Assembly: GCF_004402705.1 (NCBI RefSeq)
Contig: NZ_SOFM01000011.1
Coordinates: forward strand, 1-64,000
DNA from: Cryobacterium mannosilyticum
GTDB lineage: Bacteria > Actinomycetota > Actinomycetes > Actinomycetales > Microbacteriaceae
Direction: 5' to 3'
Length of the DNA stretch: 64,000 nucleotides
Both the position numbers and the translations under genes were made by a program. Positions 35,476-44,266 of this stretch are shown here, piece by piece. Each line of letters starts with the position of its first letter. Within the stretch, counting starts at the first letter, position 1. The notes under the pieces were generated by a model. The model saw only the letters and a list, made by a program, of their open reading frames with translations, did not search any database and was not told where the DNA came from.

Positions 35476-36709
35476 TTCTGCCCGGCCCGACGCTGCCGGG
35501 CCTGGCCACGCCCGGCCGGGCGCCGACCGTGAGCCGGTCGTCCTCCTCGGCCGCCGCACCGCCTTCGGCCGGGTGAACGGCGCTCTGGCGACGCTCACCG
35601 CCGACCGGTTGCTCGCGCCGGTGCTGGCCAGGCTGCTGGCCGACGCGGGCGTCGCCCCGGAGACGGTCGACGATGTCATCATCGGCAACGCGGTCGGCGG
35701 CGGCGGCAACGTGGCACGCCTCGCCCTCCTGCGCGCAGGCCTGCCCGTGACGGTGCCGGGCCTGACCGTCGATCGCCAGTGCGGCTCCGGCCTCGAGGCC
35801 ATCGTCCTGGCCTGCCGGCTCATCGCCGCGGGCGCCGGTGACATCTATCTGGCCGGCGGCGTGGAGAGTTGCAGCACGGCGCCGCTCCGGGCCCACCGGC
35901 TCTCGTCGACGCCAGGGCACCCCGACTTCTTCGACCGGGTGCGGTTCTCGCCCGACGAGGTCGGCGACCCCGAGATGGGCGTCGCCGCCGAGAATGTGGC
36001 CGACCGGTTCGGCATCACCCGGGAGCGACAGGACGCGTTCGCACTCCGCAGCCACCGGCTGGCCATCATGGCCGGCGCGTCAGGGAAGCTGGCCGAGGAG
36101 ATCGTCGCCCTGGCCACCGAGGCCGGCCGGGTCGATGCCGACGAGGGCCCGCGGCCCCGCCTCACGGCCGGCCTGTTGAGCCGGTTCGGTCCGGCCTTCC
36201 GGGCAGGCGGGACCGTCACCGCCGGCAACTCCTGCGCAGACGCCGACGGGGCCGTCGCGGTGCTGGTGACCAGCCGGCGGACCGCGGATGCCCTCGGCCT
36301 CGGCGGTGGGCTGCGATTCGTCGATTCCGCGGTGACGGGCACGAACCCGGACGTCCTCGGCATCGCCGGCGGCGAGGCGGCCCGGCTGGTGCTCTCCCGG
36401 CAGGGGATTGGGGCAGCGGACCTGTCCCGGATCGAATTCACTGAGGCCTTCGCGGCCCAGGTGCTGGCGTCGCTGGATCTCCTCGGTGTTGCGGAGGAGC
36501 GCGCCAATCTGCAGGGCGGGGCGCTGGCTGTCGGCCATCCGTTCGGCGCGAGCGGCGCGCTGCTGGTGCTCGGCCTGCTGCGGCAGTGCCGGGCCGCGGC
36601 CTCGCCGGGAGAACTCGGCCTCACGGCCGTGAGCATCGCCGGGGGACTGGGCGTCGCGGCGCTCTGGGCCTGGGACGACACGGGTGGTGCCGCGCGGCGG
36701 GACCGGTAG
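35456..36709 (+). CDS. Thiolase family protein (acetyl-CoA acetyltransferase-like)
   Basis: The 417-residue protein keeps the thiolase fold signatures: nucleophile Cys109 in VDRQCGSGLEA, EFTEAFAAQVLA, and the catalytic histidine in GHPFGASGALLV. The second catalytic cysteine, normally in a CIGGG-like loop near the end, is replaced: the loop reads VSIAGGLGVA with serine. The GNASGINDGA motif is also altered to GNSCADADGA. It may therefore have reduced or changed activity. The GTG start follows GAGGGAGA and lies inside the ligase gene. The first 25 residues (SPHWTDSARPD...) form an extra tail relative to typical thiolases. Confidence 0.87.
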   Translation: MSPHWTDSARPDAAGPGHARPGADREPVVLLGRRTAFGRVNGALATLTADRLLAPVLARLLADAGVAPETVDDVIIGNAVGGGGNVARLALLRAGLPVTVPGLTVDRQCGSGLEAIVLACRLIAAGAGDIYLAGGVESCSTAPLRAHRLSSTPGHPDFFDRVRFSPDEVGDPEMGVAAENVADRFGITRERQDAFALRSHRLAIMAGASGKLAEEIVALATEAGRVDADEGPRPRLTAGLLSRFGPAFRAGGTVTAGNSCADADGAVAVLVTSRRTADALGLGGGLRFVDSAVTGTNPDVLGIAGGEAARLVLSRQGIGAADLSRIEFTEAFAAQVLASLDLLGVAEERANLQGGALAVGHPFGASGALLVLGLLRQCRAAASPGELGLTAVSIAGGLGVAALWAWDDTGGAARRDR

Positions 36710-36729
36710 CCGGCGAGACGAGCCGCGGT

Positions 36730-38160
36730 TCAGCCTGGGGTCGGAATAGCGGTCGCTCCGGCCTTCATCGAACGTCGGGTCTCCAAGCGCAGTTCCATCT
36801 CGCTCATGACGATGGCCGCGAGGTCCCCGAGGGTGGCAAGTTCCTGTTCCGTGGCCAGGCGCGGTTCGAAGTCGAGCACGCACAGCGTGCCGAGGTTGTG
36901 TCCGTCGCGGGTGCGCAGGGGCACTCCGGCGTAGAACTGCAGGCCGAAATCGTCGGCAACAAGGGGGTTCGCCAGTGTCCGTGGGTCGAACCGGGCATCT
37001 TCCACGACCCAGGGCAGGTCATCCATGATGGCCGACGCACAGAGCCCGGGGTGCCTGTCGATATTGTCTATCTCGAGTCCGTGGTGGGACGTGAACCAGA
37101 TCTGATCGTGATCGACGATGGTGACGAGAGCGACTGGAACCGAGAATACCCGGGCGGCAATCGCCGTGATCCGGTCGAATGCCCCGTCGGCCGGTGCCTC
37201 AGGCAGCCGGTAGCGCGCTACCGCGAGCATCCGGGCCTCCTCGGTCGACGGCTCGGGATCGGTGCCGACGCCCCTGTGCCGGCCGGTCTCGGACGCCACC
37301 AGCTGGCGCAGCGCCGGGACCAGATCGTGGATGGACGGGCGGTCTTTCGGGTTGCGGGCGGTCATGGCCGCCAGGAGGGCCCGCCATTCCGGGGCGAGGC
37401 CGTGCGGAATGGGCGGATCGTTTCGCAGCCGGGCCAGCGCTGACTGGATCGGGTCGCCGGGAAAGGCGACGGTGCGGGTGAAACACTCGAGGAGCACGAG
37501 ACCCAGCGAGTAGATGTCGCTGGCCGACCCCAGGTTCTGACCGCGCGCCTGTTCGGGGCTGAGGTAGGCGGCCGTGCCCGTCGTGACGGTGTCCGTGTCA
37601 CCGCCCGGGGCGGCGCCGACCAGGGCGATGCCGAAGTCGGTCAGCTTCGCACGGTACCGTGCGCTGCCCTGGTTGTAGTCCACCAGCAGAATGTTCGCCG
37701 GCTTGACGTCTCGATGCACGACGCCCCGATGGTGAATGTACTGCAGGCCCTCGGCCAGGTCGAAGCCGATGTGCGCTATCTGGCGAGGAGTGAGCGGACC
37801 GCGCTCGAGCTTGACCTTGAGATCGGCGCCCGTGACAAGTTCCATGACGAGGTAGACGCGCGGCCGGGCGGCATCCGTTCGGTCGACGCCCGCGTCGAGC
37901 AGGGTGACGAGACTGTGGTGATTGAGGCTCGCGAGGAGGTTCACCTCGTCTTCCTGCAGCCGGATGTCCTTCTCGCTCGTTGCCGACGCGTCGAAGACCT
38001 TGACGGCGACGTCGCGACCCAGCGATTCGTCCGTGGCGCGAAAGACCGAGCCCTTGCCGCCGCGGCCGATCAGTTCCTGCAACCGGTATCGTCCGCGCAG
38101 TCGCGGGGCGCCGGCCTCGGCGACCTCAGGCGAGCGCCCCGACGTGGTGATGACATCCAT
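36730..38160 (-). CDS. Soluble Ser/Thr protein kinase with C-terminal GAF domain
   Basis: Residues about 20-280 form a Hanks-type kinase: glycine loop LIGRGGKGSVF, ATP lysine in VAVKVF, catalytic VVHRDVKPANILL, LTDFGIAL and SPEQARG. After a linker, residues about 320-465 match a GAF domain (ITAIAARVFSVPVALVTIVD ... GHNLGTLCVLD). There is no transmembrane helix and no PASTA domain, unlike PknB-type kinases. GAF domains bind small ligands or sense redox, so a ligand-gated cytoplasmic kinase is likely. ATG 38160 is chosen; GTG 38193 in frame is an alternative. It stands alone between the thiolase and the valS operon. Confidence 0.87.
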   Translation of the reverse strand: MDVITTSGRSPEVAEAGAPRLRGRYRLQELIGRGGKGSVFRATDESLGRDVAVKVFDASATSEKDIRLQEDEVNLLASLNHHSLVTLLDAGVDRTDAARPRVYLVMELVTGADLKVKLERGPLTPRQIAHIGFDLAEGLQYIHHRGVVHRDVKPANILLVDYNQGSARYRAKLTDFGIALVGAAPGGDTDTVTTGTAAYLSPEQARGQNLGSASDIYSLGLVLLECFTRTVAFPGDPIQSALARLRNDPPIPHGLAPEWRALLAAMTARNPKDRPSIHDLVPALRQLVASETGRHRGVGTDPEPSTEEARMLAVARYRLPEAPADGAFDRITAIAARVFSVPVALVTIVDHDQIWFTSHHGLEIDNIDRHPGLCASAIMDDLPWVVEDARFDPRTLANPLVADDFGLQFYAGVPLRTRDGHNLGTLCVLDFEPRLATEQELATLGDLAAIVMSEMELRLETRRSMKAGATAIPTPG

Positions 38161-38256
38161 GAGAGAGCCTTCGTGTCGTGCCGCCGTCACCACAGGCGGT
38201 GCGGCGAGTCCACTTACTAGACGTAGCTCGATGTCGATATGTCACGCCGGTGACTC

Positions 38257-38523
38257 TTAGATCCAGTCCTCGTCGTCCTCGACCGTCACGGCAGGCTGGG
38301 TGATGGTGGCGCTGTCTTCCCCCGGGTTGTACCGGATGACGGTGCCGTCGTCGAGTTCGAGCACCGGCTGGGCCTCCAGCCAGGTCAGCGTCCAGCGCCA
38401 GCCGCTGTTGTCCTCGCCTAGGGCGGCGAGTTCCTCCTCGACCGCCTGGATGGCGATCTCGACCACGTGCGGCAGCCCCGTCGGAACCGGTCCGCCGAGT
38501 GGGAAGCGGTTTCCCAGCTGCAC
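38257..38523 (-). CDS. Small acidic protein of unknown function
   Basis: An 88-residue protein with strands and an acidic C-terminus (VTVEDDEDWI). It contains HVVEIAIQAVEEELAALG, a predicted helix, and WRWTLTWLEAQPVLELDDG. I recognise no family. The GTG start lies two bases past the GNAT stop codon, so it is translated from the valS operon. Codon use matches its neighbours, which supports a real gene. Confidence 0.65.
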   Translation of the reverse strand: MQLGNRFPLGGPVPTGLPHVVEIAIQAVEEELAALGEDNSGWRWTLTWLEAQPVLELDDGTVIRYNPGEDSATITQPAVTVEDDEDWI

Positions 38524-38524
38524 T

Positions 38525-38971
38525 CTAGAGCTCTATCTCGTAGGTGACCCAGTCGGTGCGGGTGGCGACATCGTCGTAGAGACGCTGGGCCTCAACGTTG
38601 TCGGCAGCCGTGATCCACGCCAGGGTGCTGAGGTGGTGCTCGGTGGCGTATTGCTTCGCGAACTCGATCAGGGCACGTCCCACCCCGGTGCTGCGCGACT
38701 CTGGGACCACGAACAGGTCGTCCAGGTAGAGTCCGCGGGTTGCGCTGAGCGTGTTGGGCACCTCGCGATAGTGGGCGAAGCCGATGAAGTCACCCTCGTC
38801 ATTGACGGCGACCGCCCCGGCCAGCACGTGGTTCTTGTCGATGATCCAGCTCCAGACCTGGAGCGCCTTCTCATCGGTCAGCGCGCTCTTGTAGAACTCG
38901 CTGTAGCCCTCGAAGAGGCCTAACCACGAGAAAAAGTCCTTGTCGCCCAGTGTTCGTACCTTGACTGACAT
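38525..38971 (-). CDS. GNAT-family N-acetyltransferase
   Basis: The 148-residue protein shows the GNAT acetyl-CoA binding motif A, LFVVPESRSTGVGRALIEFA (Q/RxxGxG/A region), preceded by the DLFV strand and followed by the motif-B-like helix NVEAQRLYDD. It transfers an acetyl group to an amine of an unknown small molecule or protein. AGGAGAACC overlaps the valS stop codon and serves as its ribosome site, so it is coupled to valS; an 88-residue unknown protein follows. Cytoplasmic. Confidence 0.88.
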   Translation of the reverse strand: MSVKVRTLGDKDFFSWLGLFEGYSEFYKSALTDEKALQVWSWIIDKNHVLAGAVAVNDEGDFIGFAHYREVPNTLSATRGLYLDDLFVVPESRSTGVGRALIEFAKQYATEHHLSTLAWITAADNVEAQRLYDDVATRTDWVTYEIEL

Positions 38972-38980
38972 CCGGTTCTC

Positions 38981-41563
38981 CTAACTCTCTGGCACCGTGT
39001 CGAGCACGATATCAGTGACAGCCAATTCGCTGCCATCGACAAAAACCAATTCCGAGATACGACCAACGGCCCGCAGATCATCGGAAGCCTGCGCGAGCAG
39101 GGCAACCTCAGCGGCCGTTCCGCTAATTACAGCAGATGCGACGGCAGATTTCTGGGATGCTTTCGCATCGGTCTTGGCGCGCCGGATGCCGGTGAGCGCC
39201 CGGCTGGCCAAATCGAGCAGGGCGACGTTGCCGGCACTGCCCGCGGCGAGCTCGGCCTGGCTCGGCCACGGCGCTCGGTGCACCGAGCCGTCGTTGGACC
39301 AGGACCAGGCTTCCTCCGTGGCGAACGGCACGAACGGCGCGAACAGGCGCAGCAGGGTGGCGAGGGCCGTGCGGAGCGCGGCGACGGCCGACGCCTGGCC
39401 GGCGCCGCTCTCGCCGTAGGCGCGTTCCTTGACCAGCTCGAGGTAGTCGTCGCAGAAGGTCCAGAAGAAACTCTCGGTGAGTTCGAGCGCGCGGGCGTGG
39501 TCGTAACCCTCGAACGCGGCCGTGGCCTGGCCGACGACCACGCTCAGCCGGGCGAGCATGCTCTGGTCGATCGGCTCGGTCACCGGGGCGTCCGCGGCGC
39601 CGTCGAAGCCGAGGATGAACTTCGACGCGTTCAGGATCTTGATCGCGAGGCGACGGCCGATCTTGATCTGGGTCGGGTTCTTCGGGTCGAACGCGGCATC
39701 CGTGCCCAGGCGCGACGACGCGGCCCAGTAGCGCACCGCGTCGGAGCCGTGCTGCTCGAGCATGTCGGCCGGGGTCACCACGTTGCCCTTGGACTTGGAC
39801 ATCTTCTTACGGTCGGGGTCGACGATGAAGCCCGACAGCGCCGCGTGCTGCCACGGTGACACGCCGTGCTCGAGTTCGGCGCGGAGCAGGGTGGAGAACA
39901 GCCAGGTGCGGATGATGTCCTGACCCTGCGGGCGGAGCGAGTACGGGTAGACGAGATCGAACAGTTCGGGGTCGCGTTCCCAACCTCCGGCGAGCTGCGG
40001 GGTGAGCGATGACGTGGCCCAGGTGTCCATCACGTCGACCTCGCCGACGAAACCGTTCGCGGCCCCGCGCTGGTCGGCGCTGTAGCCGGGGGCGGTGTCG
40101 GACGACGGGTCGACCGGGAGCAGGTCGCGGGTGGCCACGATCGGCTGGTCGAAGACCGGGTTGGCGTCGGCATCCAGCGGGTACCAGACAGGAAGGGGGA
40201 CGCCGAAGAAGCGCTGGCGGGAGACGAGCCAGTCGCCGGTGAGGCCGTTGACCCAGTTCTCGTAGCGCACGCGCATGAATTCGGGGTGCCACTGCAGGTC
40301 GGCGCCGTGGGAGATGAGGCGGGAGCGCAGGGCCTCGTCGCGGGCACCGTTGCGGATGTACCACTGGCGGGTCGACACGATCTCGAGCGGCTTGTCGCCC
40401 TTCTCGAAGAATTTGACCGGGTGCACGATCGGTTTGGGCTCGCCGATCATGTCGCCGCTCGCGCGGAGCAGTTCCACGACGGCCTGCTTGGCGGAGAAGA
40501 CCGTCTTGCCGGCCAGCTGGGCGTAGGCGGCACGGCCGGCCTCGCTCACGATGACGTCGGGGGCCTCGGCGATGATCCGGCCGTCGAAGCCCATGATCGC
40601 GCGGTTGGGCAGGTCGAGTTCGCGCCACCAGACCACGTCGGTCACGTCGCCGAAGGTGCAGATCATCGCGATTCCGCTGCCCTTGTCCTTCTGGGCGAGG
40701 TGGTGCGCCAGGATCGGCACCTCCACGTCGAAGAGCGGGGTGCGCACAACGGTGCCGAAGAGCGCCTTGTACCGTTCGTCGTCGGGGTGCGCGACGAGGG
40801 CCACGCAGGCGGGCAGCAGCTCGGGGCGGGTGGTTTCGATCTCGATGGTGCTCTCGTCGGGCTTCCGGAACGACACCCGGTGGTAGGCGGCGGGCATCTC
40901 CTTGTCTTCGAGCTCGGCCTGGGCCACGGCGGTGCGGAAGGTCACGTCCCAGAGGGTCGGCGCCATTGCCTGGTAGGCCTCGCCGCGCTCCACGTTGCCG
41001 AGGAACGCGAGCTGGGAGGTGATCAGCGAATCGTGGCCGATCGTGCGGTAGGTCTGGGTCCAGTCGACGCTCAGGCCGAGGGTGCGCCAGAGGGCCTCGA
41101 ACTGCTTCTCGTCCTCGATGGTGAGGCGCTCGCACAGCTCGATGAAGTTGCGGCGGCTGATCGGGAGCTGGTCGGCGGCCTTGCTGCTCTTGCCGTCGCC
41201 GCCCTCGAACGGCGGGGTGAAGTCGTCCGCGTAGGGGAGGGAGGGGTCGCAGCGCACGCCGTAGTAGTTCTGCACCCGGCGTTCGGTGGGCAGGCCGTTG
41301 TCGTCCCAGCCCATCGGGTAGAACACGTCGCGGCCGCGCATCCGCTGGAACCGGGCGATGACGTCGGTGTGGGTGTAGGAGAACACATGGCCGATGTGCA
41401 GCGAGCCGGAGGCGGTCGGCGGCGGGGTGTCGATGGAGAAGATGTTCGCGCGGCTGGCGGAGCCCCGGTCGAACCGGTAGGTGCCGGAGTCTTCCCAGTT
41501 GCCGCCCCACTTGGTTTCGAGACCCTCGAGGGCCGGTTTGTCCGGAACGCTGGCGGCGGTCAT
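38981..41563 (-). CDS. valS: Valyl-tRNA synthetase
   Basis: The 860-residue class I synthetase has the HIGH motif in GSLHIGHVFSYTHTDV, KMSKS in DRKKMSKSKGNVV, and the CP1 editing-domain region with the LLPACVALVAHPDDERY segment. The NYYGVRCDPSLPY loop is typical of actinobacterial ValS. It charges tRNA-Val and edits threonine. ATG 41563 (MTAASVPDK) follows CGGAGAAAC; the frame extends nine codons further upstream without a better site. It heads an operon with the GNAT protein and a small acidic protein. Confidence 0.95.
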   Translation of the reverse strand: MTAASVPDKPALEGLETKWGGNWEDSGTYRFDRGSASRANIFSIDTPPPTASGSLHIGHVFSYTHTDVIARFQRMRGRDVFYPMGWDDNGLPTERRVQNYYGVRCDPSLPYADDFTPPFEGGDGKSSKAADQLPISRRNFIELCERLTIEDEKQFEALWRTLGLSVDWTQTYRTIGHDSLITSQLAFLGNVERGEAYQAMAPTLWDVTFRTAVAQAELEDKEMPAAYHRVSFRKPDESTIEIETTRPELLPACVALVAHPDDERYKALFGTVVRTPLFDVEVPILAHHLAQKDKGSGIAMICTFGDVTDVVWWRELDLPNRAIMGFDGRIIAEAPDVIVSEAGRAAYAQLAGKTVFSAKQAVVELLRASGDMIGEPKPIVHPVKFFEKGDKPLEIVSTRQWYIRNGARDEALRSRLISHGADLQWHPEFMRVRYENWVNGLTGDWLVSRQRFFGVPLPVWYPLDADANPVFDQPIVATRDLLPVDPSSDTAPGYSADQRGAANGFVGEVDVMDTWATSSLTPQLAGGWERDPELFDLVYPYSLRPQGQDIIRTWLFSTLLRAELEHGVSPWQHAALSGFIVDPDRKKMSKSKGNVVTPADMLEQHGSDAVRYWAASSRLGTDAAFDPKNPTQIKIGRRLAIKILNASKFILGFDGAADAPVTEPIDQSMLARLSVVVGQATAAFEGYDHARALELTESFFWTFCDDYLELVKERAYGESGAGQASAVAALRTALATLLRLFAPFVPFATEEAWSWSNDGSVHRAPWPSQAELAAGSAGNVALLDLASRALTGIRRAKTDAKASQKSAVASAVISGTAAEVALLAQASDDLRAVGRISELVFVDGSELAVTDIVLDTVPES

Positions 41564-41696
41564 GTTTCTCCGTTTGTCTATGTGCGGCACCGAGTCGTTG
41601 GTGAGGTGCCTGAGTATTGGGCCTCACCCAATCTACCGGATGCCCTGTTCCCCGCCGATTCCGGCGGTGCCCGAGTGTTCGAGTGCGGCCTCCGGC

Positions 41697-43406
41697 TCAG
41701 CCCAGGCGGGGGACCGCGGCGAGCAGGGACTGCGTGTACGGATGCCGCGGCGCCGTGAAAACCTGCGCCGTGTCCCCGGTCTCCACGATCGTGCCGTCCA
41801 GCATCACCGCGACCTGGTCGCTGGCGTGCCGGATCACCCCCAGGTCGTGGGAGATGAGGAGCAGGCTGAGGCCTCGCTCCCGCTGCAGTTCGTCGAGGAG
41901 ATCGAGCACCTGGGCCTGCACCGTCACGTCGAGGGATGACACCGGTTCGTCGCAGACCAGGATCTGCGGCTCCGAGGCCAGCGCCCGCGCGATGCCGACC
42001 CGCTGGCGCTGGCCGCCGGAGAGCGACAGCGGGCGCCTGCTCAGGAGCGTCGCCGGAAGCGACACCTGGTCGAGCAGCTCGAGCACCCTGGCCCGGTCGC
42101 GGGCGGCGTTCCCCGCCTGGCGGGCGGCGTGGCGCGCGCCCCGCACGGCGTCGCGCAGCACCGCGTCGACGCTCAGCCGAGGGTCGAAGGAGCTGAGGGC
42201 ATCCTGGTAGATCGCGCCGAGCTCCGGGCGCAGGCGCCGGCGCTGCCGCTCGGTGACGGCGCTGAACGGGCGACCGAGCACCCGCACCTCACCCGCATCC
42301 GGTCGGCTGAGGGCCAGCAACAGACGCGCCGTCGTGGTCTTGCCCGAACCGGACTCGCCGACCAGACCGAGGGTGGTGCCGCGAAGGAGCCGGAGGGAGA
42401 CCCCGTCCACCGCCCGCTGCTCGCTGCCGTCCGGCCTCCGGAAGGTCTTGACGAGTCCGGACGCCTCCAGCACGAGCTCGGCCGGAGCCGGGGCCGACGC
42501 CGACGCCGACGCCGGGGCAGAAGCCGGGGCATCCGCCCGGCCTTCTGGGGAGGACAGCCGGGTGCCGCGCGGCTTGTCGATCGGAATCGCGGCGATCATC
42601 CGCCGGGTCTGCTCATGCTTCGGCGAGGCGAGCAGCCTCGCGGCCGGCCCGCGTTCCACGATCCGACCGGCGCTCATCACCGCGATCCGGTCGGCGATCC
42701 GGCCCACCACGGCGAGATCATGACTGATCAGCAGGATGGCCGTCCCATGCCGTTTGAGGCTCTCCAGCAGGTCGAGGATCTGCGCCTGCACCGTCACGTC
42801 GAGTGCCGTGGTCGGTTCGTCGATCAGCAGCAGGGGCGGGTCGAGGGCGATCGCGGAGGCGATCAGCGCGCGCTGCCGCTGCCCGCCGGACAACTCGCCC
42901 GAACGCTGCCTCACCCGGGTGCGGCCGTCGGGCAGCCCCACCCGCTCGAGCACCTCCTGCACCCTGGTCCGCCGCGCCGCGCGATCGAGGGTGGTGTGCA
43001 GCCGGAGCGAATCGGCGATCTCGCGGCCGATCGGTCGCAACGGGTCGAGGGAGACGAGTGCGTCCTGCAGCACCAGGCCGACGTCCCGGCCGCGCCGCCG
43101 CCGCCACTGCGCGTCGGAGAGGCCGAGCACGTCGCTCCCGTTGATCTCCAGTTCGGCGGCCTGCAGCCAGGCGTCGTCGCCGGCCAGGCCGATCAGGCTC
43201 CGGGCGGTGACGCTCTTGCCGGAGCCGGACTCGCCGACCAGCGCCAGGCATTCGCCGGGGGCGATGTCGAAGGAGACCCCGGCGACGACCGGATCGGTCC
43301 CCGGCTGCCCGCCGAACCCCACCGCGAGGTCCCGCACGCGGAGCATCGAGACGAGCGGCGGGGTCACCGCGGCACGGCGGGCGGCGGGACCGGTTCCCTG
43401 GCTCAT
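41697..43406 (-). CDS. Dipeptide/oligopeptide ABC transporter, double ATP-binding protein (DppD-DppF fusion)
   Basis: Two complete ABC ATPase domains in one 569-residue chain. The first has Walker A GESGSGKS, signature LSGGQRQRALIAS and Walker B LLLIDEPTTALD; the second, after an Ala/Pro/Ser linker (about residues 285-315), has GESGSGKTT, LSGGQRQRVGIARA and ILVCDEPVSSLD. It replaces the separate DppD and DppF subunits and energises the permeases encoded just upstream. Its ATG overlaps the permease stop codon (ATGA). Last gene of the importer operon. Confidence 0.93.
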   Translation of the reverse strand: MSQGTGPAARRAAVTPPLVSMLRVRDLAVGFGGQPGTDPVVAGVSFDIAPGECLALVGESGSGKSVTARSLIGLAGDDAWLQAAELEINGSDVLGLSDAQWRRRRGRDVGLVLQDALVSLDPLRPIGREIADSLRLHTTLDRAARRTRVQEVLERVGLPDGRTRVRQRSGELSGGQRQRALIASAIALDPPLLLIDEPTTALDVTVQAQILDLLESLKRHGTAILLISHDLAVVGRIADRIAVMSAGRIVERGPAARLLASPKHEQTRRMIAAIPIDKPRGTRLSSPEGRADAPASAPASASASAPAPAELVLEASGLVKTFRRPDGSEQRAVDGVSLRLLRGTTLGLVGESGSGKTTTARLLLALSRPDAGEVRVLGRPFSAVTERQRRRLRPELGAIYQDALSSFDPRLSVDAVLRDAVRGARHAARQAGNAARDRARVLELLDQVSLPATLLSRRPLSLSGGQRQRVGIARALASEPQILVCDEPVSSLDVTVQAQVLDLLDELQRERGLSLLLISHDLGVIRHASDQVAVMLDGTIVETGDTAQVFTAPRHPYTQSLLAAVPRLG

Positions 43407-44266
43407 GCGTGCCTCAATCGTCGTTCGAGGGCGCGCCCCAGGCTCGTCGCGGTGACCGCGGTGAGCACGATGAACAGCCCGGGGAAGAAGGCCATCCACC
43501 AGGCCGACGTGATGTAGGTGCGCCCGGCCGAGAGCATGGCACCCCATTCGGCGGCCGGTGGGGCTGCGCCGAGCCCGAGGTAGCTCAGGGCCGACGCCCA
43601 GACCACGGCCTGCCCGATGCCGAGGGTGCCCAGCACGAACAGCGGCGCCAGGGTGTTCGGCAGGATGTGCCGCACCAGGATCTGCCGGCGGCCGCGGCCG
43701 AGCACGGTGGCCGCCTCCACGAACGCCGAGGACCGCACCGAGATGAGCTGGCCCCGGATGATGCGGGCATAGCCGGGCGCCGTCGCCAGCCCCACCGCCA
43801 CGGTCGCCGTCTGTGTTCCGGGCCCGAAGACCAGGATAACGAGCAGTGCCAGCAGCAGTCCGGGGAACGCGAACAGCACCTCGAGGAACCGATTGACGGT
43901 GAAATCGACGACCCGGCCGAGCATCCCGGCCATGGTTCCGAGCACTATCCCCAGGCCGAGCCCGATCGCCGTGGCCAGGATGCCGATGACCAGGGAGCCT
44001 CCGGTGCCGTGGCTGACCCGGGTAAAGATGTCCCGGCCGGACTCGTCGGTGCCGAACCAGTGCGCGAGATTCGGCGGCTGGAAGGCCGACAACGGGTCGA
44101 TGGCGAGCGGGTCTCCCGGTGCGAGAATGGAGGGCGCGACCGCGGCCACGACGAGGAACAACGCGAACGCCGCGGCGAGGGCCTCGGCCACGCCGATCCG
44201 GCGGCGGCGCGGCTCCCGGGCGCGCGCCTGGCGGCCGAGGTCGGCCTGGATCTCGAGGTCGCTCAT
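43403..44266 (-). CDS. ABC transporter permease (DppC-like)
   Basis: The 287-residue membrane protein has an N-terminal OppC-type region, then about five more helices. The cytoplasmic EAA loop reads EAATVLGRGRRQILVRHILPN, the contact with the ATPase. The GTDESGRDIFTRV segment is the conserved DppC hallmark. It forms the translocation channel with the DppB-like partner, for peptides or, in some family members, nickel. Start ATG overlaps the DppB stop by four bases. Confidence 0.92.
   Translation of the reverse strand: MSDLEIQADLGRQARAREPRRRRIGVAEALAAAFALFLVVAAVAPSILAPGDPLAIDPLSAFQPPNLAHWFGTDESGRDIFTRVSHGTGGSLVIGILATAIGLGLGIVLGTMAGMLGRVVDFTVNRFLEVLFAFPGLLLALLVILVFGPGTQTATVAVGLATAPGYARIIRGQLISVRSSAFVEAATVLGRGRRQILVRHILPNTLAPLFVLGTLGIGQAVVWASALSYLGLGAAPPAAEWGAMLSAGRTYITSAWWMAFFPGLFIVLTAVTATSLGRALERRLRHA

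Noticed and set aside
33200..36709. A natural-product cluster (methyltransferase, ligase, thiolase)
   Set aside because: Three genes without a synthase, carrier protein, transporter or regulator are too few to support a biosynthetic cluster.
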